The translations under genes were made by a program, and so were the position numbers. Under the pieces are notes generated by a model. It worked only from the letters and a program-made list of their open reading frames with translations, was not told the DNA's origin and made no database searches. DNA of 64,000 nucleotides from Parapristionchus giblindavisi (taxonomy: Eukaryota > Nematoda > Chromadorea > Rhabditida > Diplogasteridae). The stretch spans positions 248,001 through 312,000 of the forward strand of contig CALSFV010000313.1 in the NCBI GenBank assembly GCA_943737045.1, given 5' to 3'. Positions 24,756 through 37,680 of this stretch are shown one piece after another. How positions within the stretch are numbered: position 1 is the first letter of the stretch; each line of letters opens with the position of its first letter.

Positions 24756-27700
24756 GTAACCTTCAAGCCTGATTTGAAGGAATTCAAGTTGTCCGAGCTG
24801 GATGATGATATCATTGCTCTCATGTGTCGGTAAGATCATAAATTAGTTTATTTTTTTTTATTTTTTAAAAAAATATTGATTTTTCAGTCGTGCCTACGAT
24901 ATCGCTGGTGCTACTCGCGGTGTCAAGGTCTACCTGAATAACAAGCTCATTCCTGTAAGTTGCCGTAATTCTGAGATACTGTAATCATATCGTAATGATG
25001 TGCAGGTAACTGGCTTCAAGCAGTACGTTGAGCAGTACACGAAGAATGAGGTTGATGGACAGGGCGAGCCGCTGAAAGTGTGCTATGAACAGGTATTGAT
25101 TGATTTGAAATATTTATTGATTGTGTGGATGGTTACGGTAGCCGGCACGTGCTGTCTATGATGCCATGAAACAAACCTACACAACGATCTTATTTGATAA
25201 ACTGCGTAGCGATGTGCAGTGCTGTGAATTACCGAGACCTGAGACACACCTTGTCGGACTACCTATCATATTCTCGACCATACATTGCCATACCCTCGCA
25301 ATGCTAGGATTGACCCACTGTAAGAGGCCCATTTTAGGCCACTTGATGTCAAAGGAAGCTAAAAAATGACGATTTTTACGCGAAAATAGCGAATTTTGTG
25401 AATCAACCCACCCTATTTCGAGAATTGACCCACTATATAAAAAGAAACGGCGAGGGTACACGAAAAGTATGTTCTCGACTCGCTGCTTAGCTTTGATCTA
25501 CAATATCCTCATATCGATCAATATTGATTGTATATCATTGTAGGTCAGTGATCGTCGGGGGCTCTTACCGTATCCGACAAGGGCTTCCAGCAAGTCTCGT
25601 TCGTCAATTCCATCGCCACTACCAAGGTATGCCAAAATAATAATAATAACAATAATTTATTCCTTCAAAATGATGAGCAATTAATCAATCGATAATGCCG
25701 ATTCAGGGTTGACTATGTTGCCGATCAAATGGTCCAGAAGCTAATCGATACGATCATGAAGAAGGTTGGCAAGAGTACGGTACAAGTCAAGCCTTTCCAA
25801 GTATGGTTTTGATCATTTTCACTTTTTTATTGATTGATTCGCATTATCGATTGATTCTTTACAGGTGAAGAATCACATGTGGGTCTTCGTGAATTCACTC
25901 ATCGAGAACCCCACCTTCGACTCGCAGACCAAGGAGACCATGATCCTTCAGTCGAAGAGTTTCGGATCCAAGTGTTAGATCTCGGACAAGTTTGCCAAAC
26001 AGGTACTTTGTAGTCTGTAGTTTGGTTAACGATTTATGCGACTGACCTACCGTACTTGTTCAAGGCCATACTGTTTCGATGTCCTCACTGTATTTTATTT
26101 ATCGATTCGATTCGATTCATGGTTTAGAAAGTTAGAAGTAGAGTAGTAGAATGTTTAGAAAGGTGGGTCGATTTAGAAAATCGTTATTTTTCGCTTAAAT
26201 TGTAATCTTTCACATAAAAAATGAGCTTTATATAGTGGGTCGACCATGGAAATGAGCCGTATATAGTGGAACAATCCTCACATTGTGAGGATTGACCTAA
26301 AATGTATGTTCAAGGCTCAAGCGTGCGACATCGTGGACTCTGTGATCTCGTGGGTGCGCTTCAAGCAGATGGGGATTATGGACAAGAAGTGCAACAGCAA
26401 GAAGACGAGCAAGATGAAGGTGGGAGCAGATTGGTCGATTAGTTGCTTCATTGATTGATTTTCTGTATTATTGATTTATTGATTTTTTCTGAAATTATTG
26501 ATTAAATGATTACCGCATCTTTGTAGGGCATCCCCAAGCTCGAGGACGCCAACGACGCCGGAACCAAGAACTCTCATCTGTGTACGCTCATTCTATATTT
26601 ACAAGCCTCATTTTTGCCTCCGACCCACTAGATTCTACTTTCCAGCGGCAATGGCCGCCCATGTATGACTGTAATGTGTTGCCCCACTCTCAGGTCTCGG
26701 AGTGGTCGGTCGTGATAGCTATGGTGTCTTCCCACTTCGAGGAAAGTTGCTCAACGTTCGTGAAGGAAACCTGAAGCAGGTATACTGTAGCTGTCTATTG
26801 ATTATTGATCGATTTATCGAGAATCCTGTCAGGTTGCCGATAACGCTGAGATCAACGCACTGCTGAAGATTCTCGGTCTTCAGTACAAGGTGAAGTACGA
26901 CAAGGACGATGACATGAAGACGCTTCGATACGGAAAGGTCATGGTTATGGCTGATCAGGTACGGTAAAGATTGATTTATTGATTAATTCGAGAAATATTA
27001 TTATTGATTAGGATCAAGACGGTTCGCACATCAAAGGGACTTGTCATCAACTTTATCCATCACAATTGGCCCAATCTCGTTAGGTATATGGTAGTTTCAT
27101 TGCGCATTTATTGATTGATTGATTGATTGAACACTGTTCGTGTTGGTGTTACTGTAATTACCGTACCGTGCTGTACTATAATTACCGTACCGTACTGGGT
27201 TACTGGTTACTGTAATTATTGCAGACGTAACTTTGTGGAGGAATTCATTACTCCGATTGTGAAAGCGACAAAGGGCAAGGAGGAGATCTCATTCTTCTCA
27301 ATTCCTGAGTACAATGAATGGAGAAACAATACGGATAATTGGAAATCCTTCAAGATCAAGTACTACAAGGGATTGGGTACGGTGTCTTTTTATTGAATTA
27401 ATAATATTAATTGATGTACAAGTTCTAGATTTGCATGTACTTTAAATGCAAAAAATGTGAAATATATAGGTTAAAGAGATCAAATTCTGTCGTTTAATAC
27501 TAGCTTGACTGAAATAGCTTGCATAATAATAATAACAATATGCGTACTGTAGGTACCTCCACATCGAAGGAGGCCAAGGAGTACTTTTCGGACATGACCC
27601 GTCATCGTATCCGCTTCAAGTATGCCGGACCCGAGGATGACATTGCGGTCGATATGGCCTTTAGCAAGAAGAAGATTGAGGAGAGAAAGGTACCGTATAC

Positions 27701-28438
27701 TAGATCTATCGATCGATTATTGATTGATGTATTGATCGATTATTGATTGATGTATTGCCTTTGTCAGGATTGGCTCACCAAATGGATGGCGGAGAAGAAG
27801 GAGCGTCGTCTAAGAGGATAGGAGGAAGAGTACCTCTACAATAAGGTATCACGGTACTGTTGGCATACTGTAGATGATTTATTGATCGTTGCAGGACACG
27901 ACTACGGTATCGTACTCCGAGTTTGTCAACAAGGAGCTGGTGCTGTTCTCGAACACTGACAACGAGAGATCGATCCCTTGTCTGGTTGATGGTCTCAAGC
28001 CTGGACAGAGAAAGGTGAGTACTGTAGGTATACGGTATACTATGGGCATACGGCATATGATATATCCTCTTTATACGGTATGTTATTTTGCAGGTTATGT
28101 TCGCTTGGTTCAAGCGTGCCGATAAGCGCGAAGTTGCGCCAATCGATAACTTATCGATTACCGTAATCCATCACGTTCCCCTCAGGACTTTGTCGGATCG
28201 AACAATATCAATCTACTCCTTCCCATTGGTCAGTTTGGTACCCGTCTGCAGGGAGGCAAGGAATCTGCCTCTCCCCGTTATATCTTTACTCAATTGAGGT
28301 TAGAATCGTTACCGTATCCCTCATTCCACGATTACTGTAACCGCTTACAGTCCCGTCACTCGTACCGTGTTTTCGATTCCCGACGACAACGTCCTTCGTT
28401 TCCTCTTTGAGGAGAATCAAGGAATTGAACCCGAGTGG
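24756..28438 (+). pseudogene. DNA topoisomerase II fragment, mutated
   Basis: Eighteen exons match eukaryotic topoisomerase II from the end of the ATPase/transducer region to the breakage-reunion core. Examples: 24,756-24,829, 24,888-24,954, 25,006-25,092, 26,315-26,419, 26,833-26,958, 27,225-27,376, 27,553-27,689, 27,895-28,014 and 28,186-28,298. Visible motifs are DQDGSHIKG (TOPRIM aspartates), YYKGLGTSTSKEAKEYF and SPRYIFT with the catalytic tyrosine codon at 28,279-28,281. It cannot be functional. Defects are a 4-base deletion in exon 25,544-25,626, lost bases at 25,707, TAG at 25,976-25,978, an extra A near 27,030, TAG at 27,819-27,821, loss of the EGDSA segment after 26,595 and loss of the AQLAG...YHHGE segment after 28,133. 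The N-terminal ATPase start and the rest of the C-terminus are absent. Confidence 0.93.
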
Positions 28439-28439
28439 T

Positions 28440-28447
28440 TAGTATTA

Positions 28448-28487
<40 letters not shown>

Positions 28488-29880
28488 CATAGGTCGAATA
28501 GGTTTTCAAAATCCGGTCAAGTATTTCGATTTTTGGCAAATTTGGCTCAAAATCCGGTCAGGTTTTTCGATTTTTGTGAAATTTTGGCGCAAAATCCGGT
28601 CAGGCTTGGTACTTTGTAACTTTGTAACACCCATGTATGATTCAGATGATGTCGGGTGATGATGATGAGGACGCGGCCGAGGGCGATGAGGAGGACGAGA
28701 GCAGCTGAGAGGAGAATCGGATCAAGGTACATATGTATACGGTACATGAGTGAAGGGTAGTCGCGATTGGTGGGCGAGAGTGTAGTTGATTGATTGTTTC
28801 TCTCTTCGTATCTGTTCCTTTCGTGTTAATTTATTTTTTAATGGGCTTAATTAATTATTTGTTTATTGTTTAATTATTCAATAGGTTTAATTAATTAATT
28901 AAATTTATTGACAGAGAACAAATAATGTGTGTGAAACGAAGAAGCCTTTACTAGAACTTTCAAGTCTAATTCTTGCAGTACATGGAGATGGCCCGGCTAC
29001 GCCCACCTCGTACGGTGGCTCATTATCTTCATTCTCATCTACCGTACCCTTCTCTTCTTCGTCATCTTCGATCCTGCCGGCACGTGGTGACCTGGACAAT
29101 GTCGGTAGCGTAATGGGACGAGATACAGGGATATAAGGTATATGGTAGCCTATAGAGTGGGTATATGGTTGTCAGTTGAGTGGGTATACGGTAGTCGATT
29201 GAGATGTGCCTTTCAAAACTCGAAGTGTACTTGCGATTGCTTTCTCTTCAAGTTACCCAACAAGATTTTGTTTAGAAATATTGCGATTTTAATTTATTTT
29301 CGTGGTTTTTCAGGGCATGAACACCGGCCGCAACGAGGGCACCGTGTGGAGGAACTCATCTATCAATTATTGATTGATCAATTCACACGCGAGGATGACG
29401 TCACGCTTCATAAGCTGCGACCGGACGCCCATTTTCGCATTCGTCAATCGATCAATAATTGTATATTGATCGACTACCCACCGTAATCTCACTCACTCCT
29501 CGTTATTCATTTGTTCTTTCACCCAATTATTGCTTTCTACATAACATGTTTCTCTCTCTCATCTATTATATTTGTACTTGTAGTGCTTGTCATTGTCTCG
29601 TTTTCATACTTTTCGGTTCGATTTATTACTTTGTTCATACAGTAATTTTAAAGGAATGTTTTGTGTTGGCATGAAATATCTATAAAACCCGAAAAAAACA
29701 CAAAGAATAACGTAGAGTCATCAACAAAAAGGTCTCAGTAACGGTAATTTACAATTAGTCAATCATCTGACCCGTCGCAATCAATTTGACCCAATGAACT
29801 GGGTTACTGTAGGTTACGGTAGGTGGATTACGGTAGATTATGATGGCTTAAATAATGAGTTAACTTGATAGTTGTTAGAA
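28440..29880. other. Region after the topoisomerase fragment, mostly noncoding
   Basis: Contains an (ATT)n run (28,446-28,484), three copies of AAAATCCGGTCAGG (28,500-28,600) and an acidic open segment near 28,645-28,706 ending in TGA. Two short segments that look exon-like (about 28,978-29,110 and 29,314-29,370) match nothing I recognise. The acidic piece might be a remnant of a topoisomerase C-terminal tail, but that is a guess. Confidence 0.4.
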
Positions 29881-30105
29881 CCGGCGGAGCTCCGCCCACC
29901 ACCTGTTAGTTTAGTCACACACCAAACCCGTCTGGGGTTTGCCGAACTCTTTGCTACAAGTATATAGGCCCCTTTACCCAGAGAGGGGTAAGAGAACTTG
30001 CGACGAAAGTTGCGAGGAAAGTTCGCATCTTTCTGCTGAACTCTCGCTAGAAAGGTGCGAACTTTCTTCTGAACTTTCGATCGAAAGTGACAGATTGGAC
30101 GGACC

Positions 30106-30600
30106 CTTGGTTTACCTAAAAACCATTGCTAACTCTCTGTTACAGCACTCGCTAGTATCTGAGCCGCAATAGTCATTGTGTACTGTCTGTAGGGATAAAT
30201 TATGACAATGATTTGTTGGTAGATCACAAATGAGGGGAGGAGTTGAGTATGCACTATCCTTGTACTTATCCTACATACCCACCGCTCTCTATATTATAGG
30301 AACATTACTAGGATGACTAATGGAATGATCGAGTGGTCTGCAGATTATGCTAATGCGCCACCTGGATATATAAGAAGATCATTCCCTTGTCCCAATCACT
30401 CTCCCCACTACGTGCTTAATAAAGTCTTGTAGTGATGGCTCTCTTGTCCAATTGCACATTACTATAACTGTAGCTTTTGTTGTTCTTTCTGGCAGGTAGT
30501 CTGACTTACCGGCAGGTAGTTCATTGATATCTGTGAGATATAATGAATTGCGAACTAATTGGTTACACCATAAGGCACAATTATTACTTTATTTTGTATA
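30106..30600 (+). mobile_element. Probable gypsy LTR remnant
   Basis: Downstream of the 9.1-kb unit lies a promoter-like and polyadenylation-like block: TATATAAG near 30,366, AATAAAGTC near 30,418, then GT-rich sequence. Order and spacing fit the U3-R-U5 of an LTR. If the 9.1-kb insert is removed, this block follows the gypsy integrase directly, so it may be its 3' LTR. There is no 5' LTR in the window to compare with. Confidence 0.4.
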
Positions 30601-30692
30601 ACACTAAGTATAGACTTCAATGTGCTTGCAAACCTACACTTGTACCTTTAACTTAATTCATTTATTTTATTGATTGATCGATTGGGTTGTAG

Positions 30693-33600
30693 CTCACATG
30701 GACACACTGTCAAAGACTGCTCGTCCAATGGAGAAAATACTGGAGAAGATGGATGAGGATCATGTACGGTTGTATGTCAATAAGGTACAGTAGATTTATT
30801 TGTTTATTTATGGTATTAAAACATTTATTTTATGATATGCGACGATAGGATGTGAGATAATGTAGATTGGAGTATGATAAGATCTTTGGCATAGATATAA
30901 ATTAATAATAATAATACTGTCAGTGTGTCTCCTCTCCATCATCACTACGTCGTCTACTCGGAGTATTCCCCTCATGGCCTCTATCCATTCGTAAGACTGC
31001 CCTCTCCGCCCTTCTCACTCTATCCAAGGAGTCGGGATCGAAGAGCAATGATGTATTCATCACTCTCGCACAGTGCATCGACTCGCTCTTCAGGATCAAG
31101 GTAGATCAATCGATAAATCCATCAACATTTTCTAGTTTTCATTAATTCGAAAGCGCTAAGAACAGAGTGGAAATCAACCATGCATTTGCAGCTTTTTATC
31201 GTTTTATATATATGAGACGAATCGCGAGAAAATCGACCGTTTCGGAGGGTCCGCGGACATAGAAATTTCGACCCCCTGAAAAATTCAGATTAAGTACTTT
31301 GAACGATGCTCTATCGAACTGCGCTTTCCGAATTTGCATATCTGCTCTCATTTTCGAGTAGTGGTAGGTCAAAGTTGGCAGGTACGGTATTTTTGGCTCT
31401 GTGTGCGTCAGAAAAATGATCATAACTCCGTTCAAAATAATGATAGACACTTTTCCAAAAAAAAGCATCGAAAGAGGAGATCTTGCGCAACATTTCCCAG
31501 TTGGTGACGTCATTTTTCGACCATGCTCCGGTGCTGGGCGGTCGGTTTTATGAAAAAGTGACGTAACTTTCCTAATCGGAAAAAGTGCACTTTTCTTCTA
31601 TGCGCGTTTTGTTGCACCCATATGTGTCTAAAAATGACCCAGGTTTCAGAGGATTTCCGAATTGGAAAAAAAAAAGCGCTGATTTTAGTGACGCGACCTC
31701 GGACCTGTCAAAGGAAAGAACGGCTTATTCCTTTATCAAGAAACAGCAAAGGAGCTTAAATGACTCAAAAACATCCGAAAAAGCATTACGAGCTCAAAAT
31801 ACCCATATACGACAGTTATTTGAAACACAAAATCACCGAGTTCCGAAAAATTTGAAAAAAAACATATTTTGCTTTTCCACGTGGAAAAAACGTCTCAGTA
31901 ATGTTAATTAATCTTTATAATATTTCTTATAATGTTTTTGAACATTTATGTTTTTGGAAGTGAAGGCCTACCTGCTCTTAGAGCCGAGATATCCGCCATC
32001 GAGATTACACGCGCGCGCCCCAACTCCGCGCGATGTGTTGCCATAAAATGAACGTTTTCCAGCTCAGAATGACTCAAAACAACTTGTTTCATCATTCTTA
32101 TCACGAAAAAATACCTTGGAACAAGTTTTCTGTGTCTGTAAAAATCAGCAAAAGATTTGGATCGAACCGGGGTTCGAACCCGCTCGGTGTTTTTAGAGCG
32201 GTACTTCTTTAGCTCTTTACCTTTACCACCGAGCGGGTTCGAACCCCGGTTCGATCCAAATCTTTTGCTGATTTTTACAGACACAGAAAACTTGTTCCAA
32301 GGTATTTTTTCGTGATAAGAATGATGAAACAAGTTGTTTTGAGTCATTCTGAGCTGGAAAACGTTCATTTTATGGCAACACATCGCGCGGAGTTGGGGCG
32401 CGCGCGTGTAATCTCGATGGCGGATATCTCGGCTCTAAGAGCAGGTAGGCCTTCACTTCCAAAAACATATATGTTCAAAAACATTATAAGAAATATTATA
32501 AAGATTAATTAACATTACTGAGACGTTTTTTCCACGTGGAAAAGCAAAATATGGGTTTTTTCAAATTTTTCGGAACTCGGTGATTTTGTGTTTCAAATAA
32601 CTGTCGTATATGGGTATTTTGAGCTCGTAATGCTTTTTCGGATGTTTTTGAGTCATTTAAGCTCCTTTGCTGTTTCTTGATAAAGGAATAAGCCGTTCTT
32701 TCCTTTGACAGGTCCGAGGTCGCGTCACTAAAATCAGCGCTTTTTTTTTTCCAATTCGGAAATCCTCTGAAACTTGGGTCATTTTTAGACACATATGGGT
32801 GCAACAAAACGCGCATAGAAGAAAAGTGCACTTTTTCCGATTAGGAAAGTTACGTCACTTTTTCATAAAACCGACCGCCCAGCACCGGAGCATGGTCTAA
32901 AAATGACGTCACCAACTGGGAAATGTTGCGCAAGATCTCCTCTTTCGATGCTTTTTTTGGAAAAGTGTCTATCATTATTTTGAACGGAGTTATGATCATT
33001 TTTCTGACGCACACTCGAGCCAAAAATACCGTAACTGCCAACTTTGACCTACCACTACTCGAAAATGATATGCAAATTCGGAAAGCGCAGTTCGATAGAG
33101 CATCGTTCAAAGTACTTAATCTGAATTTTTCAGGGGGTCGAAATTTCTATGTCCGGGGGGTGGTCGAACCTCTGGCGATTCGTCTCATATATATATATAT
33201 ATGTCTACCAGCATCTCCACTTTGAATTAGAGCATAATCATATCTTTCGTGATTCATGAAAGTGACAGGTTTCGGAAACTATTTAAAGCGACGCCCCCTT
33301 TTGAAATTCTCTCTGGCAATGGTCTCTCGTTTTCTTTGTCTGCGATACAGTGTTTTCAAAGCGGAGAGTTTCAAATTAGCTCAGGGATGTGCTTTCTATA
33401 TGGATGAGTCACTCTCCAATCTTGCCACCCACTCATGGGCACAGACAATTACAGAGTTTGGCTAGACCAGAAAGTTTCGAACTACCTTGGAGATATTATT
33501 GATTGATTTATCGATTATTGATTGAATTCCGATTGAAGGTGAAAGCTGGTGAGCATGCGAGTGCATCGATCACTGAGGAGAATGAGGATCTACTGATGAA

Positions 33601-36337
33601 GTTGATGAAGAAGACGGAAGATGGAGGATGGAAGAATACGGAGAAGACGATTAGAGGAGCTGCTAGTCAGCATCTCAAGAAGTATTTAACATTTATTTTA
33701 TTTATTTATTTCAATTAATATATTTATTTAGTCTATGTATTTCAATCATTTTTGTTTGTTTTATTTGACGAGTTTAGCTGTTAGTCAACATCTGAAGAAG
33801 TATGGGATATATATTCTATATATTATTGATCGATTGATTGATTATTGATTGTATGGATGGTACTATTTGGAAAATGGATGTAAAAGATGAATTGGGCCTG
33901 GTGAATTCGAGCATACAGGCGCTCCTATATGGCCAATCTTTTGAGACTACGCTTGGCTGCAAGACCCTTTGAATTCTGGTTTTACGAAGCATTTTTTATT
34001 CAATGGCAAATGACTGGAGTGTTAATGTCCAATCTCAAATTGACTAGATGACATATTGTGATGTTGTGCCTAATGGAGATGTATAAGATGGCTCATGACG
34101 GTATTGATTATTATACGTGTTAATAAGTGGATAAAAGGGTAGATTTCTGAACAATTCCTTTTTGAAGCAGCAAAATAACGCTACAGGAAGGGATTCATTG
34201 CAACGAAAAATATCAAATGCGCTTTATTCGGGACCCGACAAATGATTTACCCTATTACGATCTTTGAACACAGAAACTTTACCTCGTTTCGCCAAAATTC
34301 CTCTCACTTGTTGTCACGTTTATAGATAAAAATAGATAAATAGGTTAAATAAAATGATCGGGACGTCTTTCCGATGATACTTGTACCCTCCCGTATCATA
34401 CCCACTACGATTACAGACCCCTCGTGCTACTGTATGTGTGCATCTCGTTATGGCGTGCTGTGACACCCGACAGTCAGGAGGCAGCCGATTATGGAGAGAC
34501 ACTCAAGGAGATTGTCGTCGTGGCTAAGAGTGCACCTTCAGAGGAGAATACTATGGTTGGTATTTAGATTTAAATATTATTATTTTTGTATATTTGATAT
34601 TTTATTTTATTTTACTTCCAATCAATATTATGGCTTTGACTGACAAGCAAGTTCTTTCAAATTTAAAATATCGATTGAATTATATGCATAATATGAAGTC
34701 CATTCTCAGATTCTGGTTGATCTTCTGATCTCCCTTCTCAGTCAACCTCGTCGATTCCATCGTACTCTCGTGTGTCTAGTATTCTCTGCCATCCTACCCA
34801 CACTCGGAGCCAAGAGTACCGGTCTCGTGGAACATCTGCTAAAGGTACAATCTAATCGATATTGTCTATGTCGAATATCGATTGATTTATTTACGGGTAT
34901 TGATTGATCGATTGACTTGTAGTTATTGATCGATAGATTGATTTATAGCTATTGATTTATTGATCGATCGATATTTTTGTATATTCGAGATTGTGACGTC
35001 ATCGGATGCGGAGCTGACAGGCGATAAGGGCGATGAAGAGGAAGAGGAGGATGAAGAGATGGAAGAAGGTGGAGATGGAGATGAAGGTACGGTATTCAGC
35101 CAAGTCGTGGTCTTTCCTTATTTGTATCGTAATTATTGATTTTTATCAATCGGTTTTATTCCTGAACATCTTAAAATAAGAATTAGTATGGAGGCAAAGT
35201 AGTTGTTGTTGTGAAAGATGTTCGTCACCAGTGGCTGATCTTTTTGCGAATGAGAGGGGAGGGAGCATGATAGTGTGTAGTTTGAAGCTATAAAAATAAA
35301 TAAAATAAAATAAATAAATAAAATTCATTGAAAAATATGTTATTCAGATATGGCGTCAGAGGGTGATGATGATGATGATGAGGAAGAATCCGAGGAAGAA
35401 GATGATGAAACCGATGTGGGAGAGGTACGGTAATTCGAGTTGATACTCTAAAGCCCTAATCGATAATTGATTTAATTGGGCGTTTATTGTATTGATCGCC
35501 TCCTTCGTACACAATTCCTAAATCATTTAAACTCGTTGAATGTAGTCATCATATTGATTATTCGTAAAATGAATGATAAAAAAAAAAATTGTGTTTCATC
35601 CTATCCGTTTAGTCGTGTACACATTCTATATTTGGTCAGAACTTCAATTGCTTTTTTAGGTAGACACTCAATTGGTTGAACGACTGCAGTCCGCACTAGG
35701 CAAGGCAGCTGTCACGAGTGGAGATGAGGACGATGATGATAATGGACCCATCGAGGTATGATCTTTGATCTTTGATCTTTGATATCTGATCTTTGATCTC
35801 TGATTTTGCTGCATACCCCACTCATTGCAGACGGTGGACGACGAGGAGATGTTCAAGCTCGACGAGGGTCTCGTAGCCGCTTTCAAGGTATACTGTAGTA
35901 GTCCATGAGTACTGTAGCTAATCAATAGACAATCTATAAACATTTTAATTTATCCTAATTGAATCGATATTCAGGCCATTGGTGGACAGTCGGTTCGTGG
36001 TGCAGCTGCGTCCCGGTTCGCCAAACCTCTTCGCATGAGAGTGTGCGATCTGCTACTCTTTGTTGTCTCATCCAAGGATACGTCCGATGATGCGAAGATT
36101 GTAAGTGTATTTATGCATTTGGTGAAACACGAATTCACTTGGTATTTGTATCAACGCAAAATTTAAGTTTATTGATATTGTCGCAGCTTAATGTTAAAGG
36201 AACTAGTTTTAAACTACGCGTCGACAAAGAGAATGTGGTCAGAGAGTAGTTTTAAGTTAGCTCAGGGTGTGCCTTTAACGATCCAAATAAACATTATTCT
36301 ACGAATGAATTACATTGGATTATTAGATTAACAAAAT

Positions 36338-36386
<49 letters not shown>

Positions 36387-37633
36387 CCCTAATCCTTCCT
36401 CTTGTCCGTACCACCATCAAGTTGTCGCACGAGAAGAAGGACGAAGAGGCGACGAAGAAAATGATTGAATTGCTCAGTATTGTTGCTCATCTCAAGAAGG
36501 TACGGTAGCCGATCTATCGCAAACTGATTTGGATTAATCAATATACTATCAGATTACCTCCACCGAGGCTACCGTACTCTCGGTCGTGGCGGGACTTGAG
36601 AAGGAGGCCACCACGGTCACCAATCCTTTCTTGCATGATATAATTGGAGATCTCATCGGATTCTTGGTACGGAAGATTTTGATTGATTAGCTCTGTCCAT
36701 GGTTACTGTATAGTGCGATTATTGATTGATTGTCCTGATGCGGGTATACTGTATCCATTGATTGATTTATTGATTGATTGTTCCTCTTTCAGTGTTCAAT
36801 CCTCGCTCGTCCATCACTTTCATCGACCGCTCACACTGCCTTCATATCACTCTTTGATCGTTTCATCCAACAGGACACCAATGCACTCCCTGCTCCCGTG
36901 GCCAGTGCACCCATCGCACGTTGTCCTGTAGGGTATATTGGGGAGGGTTACGGTAGATACTGTTGATGTGGGGTTACGGTAGATACTGTTGATGTGGGGT
37001 TACGGTAGAAAACGTTTGATAGGATGACTAACTGTTTCGAAATGATAGGAGATATGCTAATGAAGATTAGAAGATTATGATGTTTTAAAGTACTTATTAC
37101 AGAGTGACGTGTTGCTTGGATATTTATTGATTGATTGTCTTTAGGTGGCCTTCGCCTCTGACGCCGCTCACTTCATCAAGATTGCCTTCGACGACAGCGT
37201 CCGTATCTTCCGAAGGGTACGGTATTATTGATTGTTGATCATGATCACAGTATACTTAAATCGATCGACTATCTTTGCAGACGGAAGCTCTTCAATGCGC
37301 GTTGACATTGGCTCGAAAGGATGTGGTAAGTGTGACTTGTTGCATTTGTGTTTCATGTATTTGATTATTGGGCATTGTCTATTCTTCTGACAATGGGCTT
37401 CCATTTTGGTTTTTTTTGCATAAGCTATTAAAATAATAATAATAATAATAATAATAATAATTATTATTATTATTATTATTATCACTATTTATTAATATTA
37501 AGCTTTATCTCATTGCAGCTTCGCGATAGCTCTGGCAGTGGAAAGAGTGCGGGCAAGGCGCTGGCACCTCTACTTCCTGCGGCTCTGTCATTCCCTGAAG
37601 GAGCTTCGGACAAGGTACTCAACTAGTTTTTTT

Positions 37634-37680
<47 letters not shown>

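Larger units (their letters stand above)
20979..30105. mobile_element. 9.1-kb TIR element carrying a topoisomerase II fragment
   Basis: The left end is GGTCCGTCCAATCTGTCA (20,979-20,996) and the right end its exact complement TGACAGATTGGACGGACC (30,088-30,105). Both are flanked by CTTGG (20,974-20,978 and 30,106-30,110), as expected for a 5-bp target duplication. Just inside, both ends carry subterminal repeats of GCAACTTTCG / CGAAAGTTGC. The interior holds intron-containing topoisomerase II exons, some unrecognised exons and a 150-bp tandem repeat. I see no transposase, so it would be non-autonomous. I cannot name the superfamily. Confidence 0.7.

Noticed and set aside
25976..27821. Reassigned TAG codon (both topoisomerase stops are TAG, one where Gln is expected)
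   Set aside because: The gene also has frameshifts and missing motifs, and MYBBP1A and unc-49 use TAG, TGA and TAA as normal stops.
32159..32257. A complete tRNA gene
   Set aside because: Only a T-arm-like sequence is present, in mirror-image pairs; no acceptor stem, D-arm or anticodon arm can be drawn.
31585..32831. Identical 108-codon frames on opposite strands as a duplicated gene
   Set aside because: They are mirror copies within the foldback element arms, with no similarity to known proteins and no splice context.
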